From assembly GCA_021816895.1 (NCBI GenBank), contig JAKAWW010000001.1, positions 372,001 to 436,000 on the forward strand: a stretch of DNA of 64,000 nucleotides, written 5' to 3'. This stretch comes from Microcaldota archaeon (lineage in GTDB: Archaea; Micrarchaeota; Micrarchaeia; Micrarchaeales; Micrarchaeaceae). The notes under the pieces were generated by a model. It searched no databases. It saw only the letters and a list, made by a program, of their open reading frames with translations, and had not been told where the DNA came from. Numbering within the stretch: position 1 is the stretch's first letter; each line of letters starts with the position of its first letter. Shown here piece after piece: positions 47,476-56,130 of the stretch. The position numbers were made by a program, and so were the translations under genes.

Positions 47476-49443
47476 TTATCTTATCGCGTTCTGCAGGCCA
47501 AGCGCTGTGCTTTCGTTCTTGACGCTTGTCATGTTCGACCAAAGCGTGATGTTTCCAAGGTAGAGGCTCTGCTCAGGGAGGTTTCCGCATTGCGTCGCGT
47601 TCATGCAGTTTATGCCCTCTACCTGTTTCGGCAATGAATAGTAGGTGCCCCAAAGCAGAGAGTCGCCGCTGTAGTTGTATGGTCCAACATAGCTGATGGA
47701 GCCGCCTGTGGCAACTGTCTGGTTATAATTATTGCCGCTATAATCCCTTAAATTACCGTTTAGGGGCCACCATCCCAGTAGGTGGGGTGTGTTTAGCGGA
47801 ATGCCATTTATGCCTTCTAAATATATCGTATGTATATTGGTTGCAGATAATGCTGTACTGTACAGCTGCACATCAGCAAGCTTAGTCCCTGCTTCCGCCT
47901 CCTCTAGTCCGCCTGGCGGATTAGTGTAGAAAGATATAGCCGGTTTCGTAAAAGTTGCCTGCGCCTGGGCAACCGCTGAGCTCGACATTGACCCAGATGA
48001 AACAGCGCTGCCATTAACGTACAGCGTTTCATCGGTCCAGTTGCCCGATATTGCAACAAAGTACCAAGTGTTGGGCACTACTGTATAAGGGCTGCACACA
48101 TTCAATTGCACGGAATTTGGCCAGTTTTCCATAAGGAGGCATATCTTTCCTCCATTTACCCACAGGCCGCCATAATCATAATTTTGGTTGCCTCCATTGC
48201 CTCCATTTGCCGATGCATTATATATATCTGTAAGCGGATACCAGGTTGAAGTTGAGTAAGGTGGAATAAAGAACCATAATGTTTCAGTGTAATTAAAGGT
48301 AGGATTTGCAATATACCCATAACTGCCTGCCCCACTATTTGTTTGTGATACTAGCCTATTTAATATGTTGAACGAAAGTATGCCGTTCTGCGACCTCTTG
48401 AAGGTGCTGTTCGCCCAGTCAAGATACGAAGGCGCATATGGCGATGGGTAATAATATCCATTTTGCATCGCTGTTTTTATAGGTGTTATATTGAGAAGCG
48501 ATTTGCCAGGTCCGGAAAGCAGCAATTTTGTGCCGTTGTTTAAATAATTGAATATGCTTGAAGAGTATACAAGATACGGCTTGGACGGCGGCGTTGTGTT
48601 CAGCGTAGAAGTGACAAGTCCGCCCATGTTGCACAGGTTGCTGTTTATATCAGCCGCATCAGGCATTGCAAGTATGAAGTAAGGGTTTTGGAACTGCGAT
48701 GGTATGCTGCTGCATGATGGTCCATTATTGATAATTATGGTGCCATAGTCAAAAGCGCTGCTCAATGTATTGGCGCTTGTCGCGTACATATTGCCTACCA
48801 GCGTTGCTTCTGGCAGTGCGCTTGCTTCCTGTATAATTTGCGGATTGGCTGCTTCCACGCTGTATAGATCGGGCTTGCCGTTGAGGGATATACTGGCAGT
48901 GCTGTTTATTGGGTATGTAAATGTGCCATAGCTTGAGTTTATGCTCGCCATGGCTGTATAAAGCGCGCTCAATGTGAAAGGACCGCTTTGGAACACCTTA
49001 ATACTGGCATTGCTTATAGTGAGATTGAAATACTTGCTTGATGCTTCGTGCTCCATTGCCGTGGCAAAGCTCTGCATTGTGCCGTTCATCGTGCTGCTCA
49101 TGTTTGTGCCGTATATGATGCCGTTGTACATGAGCGATTCGATTGCTTGAGCCGTGTTGTTCACGAAATGGTAGTGCCTCAGTGAAGGCGTGCCTTCATA
49201 TGCAATAAGTGCATTGAGCGCACTTGAGAGGCTGCTCTGAACAAATGCGGCAGAGCCTGCCCTCAGCGTTCTTATAAAGCTGCTCATACCGCCAAGCGAC
49301 TGGGACTGTGAAGCTAGCGTATTGTAGTTTATATTTAGCGTCACATACATAATAAGCTCACTAATCATGAGCACAAGGAGCACTATCGTTACAAGCGTGA
49401 GCAATATACCCTTCCTTGTTTTTGCCGGTTTTTTTAGTGCCAT
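47476..49443 (-). CDS. Surface protein with N-terminal helix and LamG domain
   Basis: 655 residues. The start MALKKPAKTRKGILLTLVTI continues into a long hydrophobic helix, pilin-like or simply an anchor. The middle is S/T/N-rich; residues roughly 380-590 form a LamG/concanavalin-type domain (TLWFFIPPYSTSTWYPLTDI, WYFVAISGNWTDETLYVNG, ADVQLYSTALSATNIHTIYL, LLGWWPLNGNLRDYSGNNYN). LamG domains bind sugars or proteins. Last gene of the four-gene leftward operon; overlaps the upstream gene by 10 bases. Confidence 0.72.
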   Translation of the reverse strand: MALKKPAKTRKGILLTLVTIVLLVLMISELIMYVTLNINYNTLASQSQSLGGMSSFIRTLRAGSAAFVQSSLSSALNALIAYEGTPSLRHYHFVNNTAQAIESLMYNGIIYGTNMSSTMNGTMQSFATAMEHEASSKYFNLTISNASIKVFQSGPFTLSALYTAMASINSSYGTFTYPINSTASISLNGKPDLYSVEAANPQIIQEASALPEATLVGNMYATSANTLSSAFDYGTIIINNGPSCSSIPSQFQNPYFILAMPDAADINSNLCNMGGLVTSTLNTTPPSKPYLVYSSSIFNYLNNGTKLLLSGPGKSLLNITPIKTAMQNGYYYPSPYAPSYLDWANSTFKRSQNGILSFNILNRLVSQTNSGAGSYGYIANPTFNYTETLWFFIPPYSTSTWYPLTDIYNASANGGNGGNQNYDYGGLWVNGGKICLLMENWPNSVQLNVCSPYTVVPNTWYFVAISGNWTDETLYVNGSAVSSGSMSSSAVAQAQATFTKPAISFYTNPPGGLEEAEAGTKLADVQLYSTALSATNIHTIYLEGINGIPLNTPHLLGWWPLNGNLRDYSGNNYNQTVATGGSISYVGPYNYSGDSLLWGTYYSLPKQVEGINCMNATQCGNLPEQSLYLGNITLWSNMTSVKNESTALGLQNAIR

Positions 49444-51620
49444 AGCACCACGCTTACGTTGTAAATGCGATTAGTGCCATTTACATTTATGCTCAGTGGA
49501 GTGGAAGCCTTGCTTACTATATACGCGCTATGTAATGAAAGCGGAACAGGGCCTTCGGTATAATTTACATTGTTTTGCACTGAAACACCGTACTCGCCAC
49601 TGTAATCATTCGCGTTGCCTATCATAGGCCACCATCCGCTGAGATTCGCATACGATATAGGCGCGCCGTAAATTCCCTCTTGCCTTATAAGAGCGATTTG
49701 TTTTGGAGTAAGTGTGCTGTTATAAAGCTGCACGTTAGCTATCTGGCCATTAAACTGGTTGCCATCGCACTGCATGTATTGGGCTCCTATTGAAATATGG
49801 CTGTTGCTATTGAAGTTGTTCGTGTTGGTGTCGTTTGTGCTATTGCCATCAAATTGCCAGTAATAATTCGGATAAGCCACCGATACGGCTACAAAATGCC
49901 ATTGATTGTTGAAAACGCTAGATGGCGTCATTCCCTTTACATAGCCTTCTGTATCAGCTGAGCTGCATCTGTGCAGTACCAATCCTGTTCCGCTGCTCAA
50001 GAAGCCGAAAGCCTGATAACTCTGCATTGAAAAGAAAGGTATTGTCCAGCTGTCCGCAGTGTTCGGATTCGGCTGCGGCTTTACCCACATTGTTATGGTA
50101 AAATTGTAATTCGTGCCGCCTATGTTGTGGCTGGTGCCATAAACGTAGCTTGTTGAAGAGAAGGAGCTCGAGGAGTATGCTCCATTGAAAGCTGATACCC
50201 TGAGCGCAGGTGCGTAGGTATCATTTATAAACAAGCCTACATTAGTGGAATGGTAAATATTGCCCAGCACAGTGCTTGCAATCTCGCCCTGACCATTTAG
50301 GTACATTGTTGCAAGAGCACTAAGAATGCTCGTATAAGGCTTAATCTCGTAGCTGCCAAAGGCATACACTATGGTGCCGCTCGCTATATAAGCATTGCCA
50401 TATGCAAGCGCTATGTTCGCAAATTGGTCCTGGCTGGATGAGGGCAGCGTAGCATTCCAAAGCATCTTGTCGCCTGATATGTTATAGGCTTGGAAAGCAT
50501 CGCCGTCTATAAGCGTGTATAAGTTGCCGTCCGATACAGAAGGCTCAGTGTCCTGGCTTTGCAATGCTGTAGGATATGAAAATATCTGTCTGCCGCTAAC
50601 ATTATAGGCATATATATTGCTGTCTGTTTCCGCATAAACATTCGACCCGTCAAATGCAATCCCTCTAACAGGAGCGCTCAAAGATGCTGATGCAATTATG
50701 CTGCCGCCTGTGCTAAGTGTATATAAGCTTGTGCCGCTGCCAATTACTATTTTGTTCCCTACTGCTATTGGCATTGTTATGGGGCCAGCAGATAACGGCG
50801 TACTCCATACCTTTACGAGCTGTTTTCCAGCCAGCGCGAAAGAGTATAAGTAGTTTTGTGTCGAAGAGTTTACAGCCACCATGAATTCGCCATCAGCGTA
50901 GATTGGCGGCATCGCTGAAAATGGGGCGCTGACAGAGCTGCTTGCAATAATGCTTCCATTGGTTGGGCTTATGACATAAAAAGTTATGCCGCTAGTCAAG
51001 ATGGCATAGCCATCCTCTATCAGTATTGGATAAGATGACTCGGGCGCTACCCCTATATCAGAAGACCAAAGCTTCGAGCCGTTATAGATGTTTGCAGCTA
51101 TAATATACCCTGTACTGTTTGCTAGCAGCACTTCATTCTCATATGTGACAGGTACTGCCCCTATTTGGGATTCTGCATTTACAGAATATTCCAATTTGCC
51201 ACTGGTTGCGTTTAGTGCATAGAGGTAGTCCCCTGAAGCTGCAAACACCATGCCTTTGGCGGCAACAACAGTGTTTATAACCGAACTGCCTGTGTTAAAG
51301 GCAAAGAGCGTGTACGCGTTTTTCGGTCCGTACTGCGCATTGGAACTCATGTTGGCATAGTGGCCTGCCTGCGGCCATGTATATGCTTCTGTGCCATTTA
51401 CCGTAATGCTCTGTATTTCTTGAGAGTAATAAAGTGACGATGGCGTAGAGTATAAGAGATTGTTCAATATGCTTGATGCTTCTGATGCGGGTATTGATGC
51501 AGCGTTGTTCGTAATGGAATGGACGTAAAGCAGGATTGAAATGCCTGCAACAGTGACAATCAGCGCAAACACTGCATCAAGCGTGAATATGAACCCTTTC
51601 ATGTTTTGTAGTTTCATCAT
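49434..51620 (-). CDS. Surface protein with pilin-like helix, PQQ-type propeller and LamG domain
   Basis: 728 residues. Prepilin-like start MMKLQNMKGFIFTLDAVFAL plus helix; then repeated PQQ/quinoprotein-type blades (GDYLYALNATSGKLEYSVNA, GYIIAANIYNGSKLWSSDIG, GNLYTLIDGDAFQAYNISGD, each 'YAxN..G' pattern) forming a beta-propeller; then a LamG domain (TITMWVKPQPNPNTADSWTI, WHFVAVSVAYPNYYWQFDG, IANVQLYNSTLTPKQIALIR) and a short tail. Probably an adhesin carried on a filament or the cell surface. Overlaps its upstream neighbour by four bases. Confidence 0.75.
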   Translation of the reverse strand: MMKLQNMKGFIFTLDAVFALIVTVAGISILLYVHSITNNAASIPASEASSILNNLLYSTPSSLYYSQEIQSITVNGTEAYTWPQAGHYANMSSNAQYGPKNAYTLFAFNTGSSVINTVVAAKGMVFAASGDYLYALNATSGKLEYSVNAESQIGAVPVTYENEVLLANSTGYIIAANIYNGSKLWSSDIGVAPESSYPILIEDGYAILTSGITFYVISPTNGSIIASSSVSAPFSAMPPIYADGEFMVAVNSSTQNYLYSFALAGKQLVKVWSTPLSAGPITMPIAVGNKIVIGSGTSLYTLSTGGSIIASASLSAPVRGIAFDGSNVYAETDSNIYAYNVSGRQIFSYPTALQSQDTEPSVSDGNLYTLIDGDAFQAYNISGDKMLWNATLPSSSQDQFANIALAYGNAYIASGTIVYAFGSYEIKPYTSILSALATMYLNGQGEIASTVLGNIYHSTNVGLFINDTYAPALRVSAFNGAYSSSSFSSTSYVYGTSHNIGGTNYNFTITMWVKPQPNPNTADSWTIPFFSMQSYQAFGFLSSGTGLVLHRCSSADTEGYVKGMTPSSVFNNQWHFVAVSVAYPNYYWQFDGNSTNDTNTNNFNSNSHISIGAQYMQCDGNQFNGQIANVQLYNSTLTPKQIALIRQEGIYGAPISYANLSGWWPMIGNANDYSGEYGVSVQNNVNYTEGPVPLSLHSAYIVSKASTPLSINVNGTNRIYNVSVVLWH

Positions 51621-52162
51621 TCAACACCAAACGGCGTATTGGTCCAAAGCTCTATCGTTACCTGCACTGGCGTTCCATCTATATAGCTGCTTCTTTTTTC
51701 CACATATACAGTAAGCGCATTGTGCGTTCCAGGGTTTTCGCCTATTGAAATATTCAATGCGCCGCCGCTGCTAGTCTGGCTCGTTATTGTTATATAATAG
51801 TCAAATCCTATGCCAAGGGCCTGCTTTGTGGCTTGGTAGTTGTAGTTTGACATGGACATCAGTGTGTAGAGCTTGTTTGAATCTATGCTGCTTGTATTTG
51901 AGCCTATTCCAATACCTATATCGCTCCATGTGCTCTGGTTTGTAGTATTGACATAGCTGTTCCAGTTGCTTGGCGAGCCTGGCGAAAGCAGCGTTGAGGC
52001 AAGTGAGCTTGCCTGAAGCTGCATAACGGTAGCGCCATTGCCATAAGCGATGGAAAGCTGGGAATTTATCTGGTACCACGTGAACGCCAATATTGTTATC
52101 GCGATGCTGAATATCACTATCGCGAATATGACATCAAAGCTCCAAAACTGCGCTTTCATCAT
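51617..52162 (-). CDS. Pilin-like protein, short
   Basis: 181 residues from ATG 52162 (MMKAQFWSFDVIFAIVIFSI); a longer frame to 52249 overlaps the upstream gene and is rejected. Start pattern (basic, then F-D-x-I-F-A helix) matches the neighbouring protein's FTLDAVFALIV, as in archaeal prepilins. The mature part is S/T/N-rich with a beta region (ALGIGFDYYITITSQTSSGG). No LamG domain; it is a candidate minor or major pilin. Confidence 0.68.
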   Translation of the reverse strand: MMKAQFWSFDVIFAIVIFSIAITILAFTWYQINSQLSIAYGNGATVMQLQASSLASTLLSPGSPSNWNSYVNTTNQSTWSDIGIGIGSNTSSIDSNKLYTLMSMSNYNYQATKQALGIGFDYYITITSQTSSGGALNISIGENPGTHNALTVYVEKRSSYIDGTPVQVTIELWTNTPFGVE

Positions 52163-52163
52163 T

Positions 52164-54839
52164 CTATCCCAGCGAAACATTAAACTTTTCAACCAGCGGC
52201 AAGCCTTGCTGGTATAACATTTGTACCTCTCTTGGCGTAAGTGCAGCATTAAAAACTTGCACGTCTGCTATTGAGCCGTTAAAAGAAGGCCTACCAAAGT
52301 CAACACCTTCAGTCCCTATATCAAAAGCATTTGGCGTTATCTGATATGCTCCTGATAAGGTAAAGGATTGATTATTATTATTTTCATACATGACCAAATT
52401 AGTTTCAGAAAGTGTGTAAGCAACAAACACCCACGTATTTTTTGGTACTGGAAATGAACCAAAATTACCCCCATCATTTCCACAGTCATCCAAGTACAGT
52501 TGATTATTTAATACTGCAAGATGCTCAAAAGGACAGTTCCAATTTACGCCAAATATCCCCTCCCAATTGCCGGTATTGCCTTTATAGTATATCCATGCGG
52601 TTACAGTTACTGGATTTGTATTTGGTATGTTAAGTGGCATATCCCCCGCAATGTACTGGCCAGTTTGTCCGTTAAATTGTGTTGCGTATCTGCTATTCGT
52701 GTTGTTCCATGTAATACCTTTTTGTCCAATGTTACTTGATATCCCATTATTGCCATTTGAAGAATAATCATTCGCGTTGCCGTTCAACGGCCACCAGCCT
52801 ATAAGCCCTGCATTGCTTATTGGCAGGCTACCAATGCCATTTTTATACTGCTGCATCACCTGTTGCGGCGAGAGGGCAGTGTTGTACAGTTGTACATTGC
52901 TTATGGTGCCGTTAAATATATTCATACCTGGATATGAGCCACCTATATTAAAGCCATTCACAAACGTGCCTATAGTGCCATTGCCTACTCCTGTTGCAAC
53001 AAGATTGCCGTTGATATAAACGCTCAAAGTATTCTTGTTGCCGTTCCATACACCTGTTACAAGGTACCATCTGCCTGGGGATATTGTCCCTCCGGCCGGC
53101 TGATTCTGGAATGTATTTGCTTGGTTGCTCCATCTTATCACCGCATTGCCGCCTGCACCTGTTACTCCTATATCGAGCGTTTCGTGAGTGTTTTGGTTCC
53201 CATAGATTTCAGCTATGTTCTGCCAGTATGCACCCTTGCCTGTGTTGTTTATCCACGCTGATATTGTCAGGTTTGTGGTGCCAAAAAGCAGGTTTCCGGT
53301 TATCGAGCTGCTCTGCCCGTTGAAGTATGCTGTAGTAAGGCTTGAAGGCATTGGCATGCGCGTCCATTGCACGTTCTGCATCGTGCCAGTGTTCCCGTAT
53401 CCGCTCAGGTCATATGCGTTGCTTCCGTAGCCAAGATCCAGTGGCCACCATCCTATAAGGTTTGCGGCTATCGTTGCATTGCCGTTGAACGGTGTTATAG
53501 TCACATTAGCAGTTCCTATTGTTGCTGCGTTTGCTGTTAAGTATTCGCTCAATACTCCTGAACTGTTTGTATCGTTTGCTATGAAGCTGCTTATTGTGCC
53601 AATGGCTCCTTTGCTTGTTACAAAGCCTATTGGTATGCCTGTTGCATTAGTGCCCGCCTTGTTTATGGCTTTTGCATCAAATTGCATCACACTTCCATAC
53701 TGCATTCCGCTTCCAACGCCGTTGTTGCCGTTGCCGCTGTAATCATTCAAGTTGCCGTTCAACGGCCACCATGAAATTAATTTTGCTGGCATGATTGGCG
53801 CGCCGTTTATGCCTTCTCTGTATAGAGCAATGATCTGCGAAGATGTAAGATTTACCGAATAAGCCTGGACATTTGCTATGAGGCTGTTGTAGCTGTTAAC
53901 CATCCCTAATGGTTTAGCGCCGCTTATGTATGTAGTCCAATAGTCTGTTGCGCTTGACGGCGAATACTGCCCATAGGCTGTGCCTACTGCCGCTCCATCA
54001 ACATAGAATGTCTCGGTGCCAGAACCTGAGGGATTGTAAGTCATAGCAAGCATATACCAGCCTGGATGAGGCACTCCGTAGCTTATTGGGTTATTAGAAT
54101 TTACCCCCCAAATCCATCCGAACACGACAAGTCCTTCTTCGCTTAGGAATGGCATATTCCAGCAACTTCCTGGCGGACAAGAGGTAACCCCAAAGATCGG
54201 CCCGTTTGCGCTTGGTGTTATATACGCCCATGCCACTGCTGTGAGCGGGTTATTGCCGCCGAAATATGAGGTGACACTGCCATATGCATAGTTCGCACCG
54301 TTGAAGATGCCAGCCTTCTCATTTGTAGGCACATTGACATACACATTTTCGAAGAGGCTCAACTGGCTTGGCGGTTTTTGATCTATATATACATAATCGT
54401 TTTCGTTTGCTAAGGTTATATAGCCCTTGTATATTGGTATCTGGTAAACGTATGTGCCACTGCTGTTTTGCTGGGGCGTTCCATTTACTATAAGATCTCT
54501 TGCAGTGCTGAAGCTGTATGCATTCACTATTTGTGTTCCAACCTTCATCTGGCCTATCACAGCTCCGGTATTTGATATGGAAATATTGTATGGAATTGTG
54601 CCAATGGAGCCAACAACAGGTATTGTTGCATAGTAACCGCTTCCAGATGTTTCTGCTTGGTCTATATACACTGCAATGTTTTGCACTTGCAGCTGGAGCT
54701 GCGAATATTCCTGCTGGTTAAGGGTTATTGCTCTCTGCGCTGCTACGAGGGCGAAAAGTATTACGAACACAATGAGCACAAACGAGTAGACTATAAGGAA
54801 TTCTAGTGCTATCTGCGCCTTGTCGCTGTCAAATACCAT
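52164..54839 (-). CDS. Large pilin-like protein with three LamG domains
   Basis: About 891 residues from ATG 54839. Prepilin-like signal SDKAQIALEFLIVYSFVLIV (Gln-x-Ala-x-Glu-Phe). After a beta-region come three LamG repeats, each ending in a copy of the motif ISWWPLNGNLNDYSGNGNNG or variants (LIGWWPLDLGYGSNAYDLSG, LIGWWPLNGNANDYSSNGNN), and containing WYLVTGVWNGNKNTLSVYIN- and IANVQAYSVNLTSSQIIALY-type strands. First gene of the operon. A TATA-like region with ATGCGATATAGTGG precedes it. Confidence 0.78.
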   Translation of the reverse strand: MVFDSDKAQIALEFLIVYSFVLIVFVILFALVAAQRAITLNQQEYSQLQLQVQNIAVYIDQAETSGSGYYATIPVVGSIGTIPYNISISNTGAVIGQMKVGTQIVNAYSFSTARDLIVNGTPQQNSSGTYVYQIPIYKGYITLANENDYVYIDQKPPSQLSLFENVYVNVPTNEKAGIFNGANYAYGSVTSYFGGNNPLTAVAWAYITPSANGPIFGVTSCPPGSCWNMPFLSEEGLVVFGWIWGVNSNNPISYGVPHPGWYMLAMTYNPSGSGTETFYVDGAAVGTAYGQYSPSSATDYWTTYISGAKPLGMVNSYNSLIANVQAYSVNLTSSQIIALYREGINGAPIMPAKLISWWPLNGNLNDYSGNGNNGVGSGMQYGSVMQFDAKAINKAGTNATGIPIGFVTSKGAIGTISSFIANDTNSSGVLSEYLTANAATIGTANVTITPFNGNATIAANLIGWWPLDLGYGSNAYDLSGYGNTGTMQNVQWTRMPMPSSLTTAYFNGQSSSITGNLLFGTTNLTISAWINNTGKGAYWQNIAEIYGNQNTHETLDIGVTGAGGNAVIRWSNQANTFQNQPAGGTISPGRWYLVTGVWNGNKNTLSVYINGNLVATGVGNGTIGTFVNGFNIGGSYPGMNIFNGTISNVQLYNTALSPQQVMQQYKNGIGSLPISNAGLIGWWPLNGNANDYSSNGNNGISSNIGQKGITWNNTNSRYATQFNGQTGQYIAGDMPLNIPNTNPVTVTAWIYYKGNTGNWEGIFGVNWNCPFEHLAVLNNQLYLDDCGNDGGNFGSFPVPKNTWVFVAYTLSETNLVMYENNNNQSFTLSGAYQITPNAFDIGTEGVDFGRPSFNGSIADVQVFNAALTPREVQMLYQQGLPLVEKFNVSLG

Positions 54840-55116
54840 GAAATCTACCACTATATCGCATAAAAGTAATTAAAATATATCGCAATTTGCAGCCATGCGG
54901 CATGTATATGCGATGCATGGCGTATTGAAAGCGACATGCCAAATGACTAAATGCCCTAAGCATGGACAAATATAGGTAGTAGATGGAATGTTTTATTAGA
55001 GTAAAAAGCACATTGATATAAGTGTCAACTTACTATAATGCCAGATTTTAGAAAGATATAAATATCTTACCGTAAAAATATCCTGACCGTTCTTTTTTGG
55101 GGGTCAAGAGGGTTAC
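54840..55116. other. Divergent promoter region with an inverted repeat
   Basis: Holds the leftward promoter of the LamG operon (AT-rich 54863-54885), an inverted repeat GCCATGC (54892-54898)/GCATGGC (54915-54921) with a further GCAT/ATGC pair inside, and the rightward promoter at 55051-55066. The hairpin could be an operator shared by both directions. Confidence 0.5.
55045..55067 (+). promoter_or_regulatory. BRE/TATA promoter of the PH-domain protein gene
   Basis: ATTTTAGAAAGATATAAATA has a BRE-like GAAAG and a TATA box. It is nearly the same as the tfb promoter at 59606-59626. It leaves about a 25-base 5' UTR with GAGGG before the ATG at 55117. Confidence 0.6.
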
Positions 55117-56076
55117 ATGCATAAAGGCTTTCATAACGAAGAAGACCTAGAGATATTGCTGCTTCCTGGCGAACACGTCTTATACAAGGCTAGGCGCGGC
55201 CTTCCTGCCTTGCCGCTTGCAAACTGGGTTATTATCACTAACAAGAGGATTCTGCTTGTACACAGGCGCGGCTTCCTTACCGGTTATAAATCAATATTGT
55301 ACAATGGCATAACGCAGGTATCGGTCCACAAAGGTGCAATCGGATCAAAAGTTGTGATTTCATTAGAGGGCAAAAGGTTAAAGTCAATTATGAACTTCGC
55401 CATGAATAGGCAGGCACTGGCTGTATTTAGCATACTGAGCAACCAGGTGAGTATGAAAAGCGAGCTGAACATGATATACAACAGCATTTCACAGGGCAGT
55501 GCAGGCGCGCCGCCCGCAATCTTAGATAAGAATGCCAATTCTTTCAGCCAAGTTGTAGAAGAGCTCGAGGCCAACAGCATGATATATGCTGCGATGATAA
55601 ATCGCACCGAGCGCAACAACCAAAGCTCAAAGGCTGGATTTGCCAGAATGATGAGGCGCGACCAGCCAATGGCTATAGCAAAGCATAGCATGGCCGTGGG
55701 TGTAGATGCCGATGAACGCAGTGCTGAAAGTGTAGTGAAGCAAGCAAGCGGGTATGTCAGCATGTCTTCTTTAGGCAGCGTCAACGGCGATCCTGGCAAT
55801 GTGCGCGAAAATGCACACCTTTTCACAAAGCAGCTTGCCATTTCGGCGCAGTTAAGTACCATCCAAGTGCCAATAAGTATTGAACGCAAGGTCGGGCAGT
55901 TTGGCGCGCGCAATAGCTACATAAACGCAATTGCGACAAGCGAAGAGCGTGCGGAGAGCAAAGAAAGCAACGAAGCATATGGTAATGTTATACCTTATGC
56001 AGAGAGGGCGCGCCTCAACCCAGAAAGAGACATGCTCATATTCAAGAACCGCCGCCTTAAAGCAAAACTTCAATAA
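55117..56076 (+). CDS. Bacterial/archaeal PH-domain-like protein
   Basis: 319 residues. The first 110 match the bPH/YdjO-type PH fold: LLLPGEHVLYKARRGLPALP, WVIITNKRILLVHRRGFLTG, YNGITQVSVHKGAIGSKVVI. The remaining 200 are low-complexity, polar and partly helical without a known domain (ADERSAESVVKQASGYVSMS, NEAYGNVIPYAERARLNPER). PH-like domains of this group often bind membranes or partner proteins; the function here is unknown. Confidence 0.65.
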   Translation: MHKGFHNEEDLEILLLPGEHVLYKARRGLPALPLANWVIITNKRILLVHRRGFLTGYKSILYNGITQVSVHKGAIGSKVVISLEGKRLKSIMNFAMNRQALAVFSILSNQVSMKSELNMIYNSISQGSAGAPPAILDKNANSFSQVVEELEANSMIYAAMINRTERNNQSSKAGFARMMRRDQPMAIAKHSMAVGVDADERSAESVVKQASGYVSMSSLGSVNGDPGNVRENAHLFTKQLAISAQLSTIQVPISIERKVGQFGARNSYINAIATSEERAESKESNEAYGNVIPYAERARLNPERDMLIFKNRRLKAKLQ

Positions 56077-56130
56077 CGCGAAATCACTGCAAACAAAAAT
56101 GTCTAATAAATCTCTTTTGCAATAACTATT

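Noticed and set aside
51617-52249. Longer start (52249) for the short pilin-like protein
   Set aside because: The extension overlaps the upstream gene and would place basic, Cys/Trp-rich residues before the prepilin-like helix; ATG 52162 directly follows the upstream stop.
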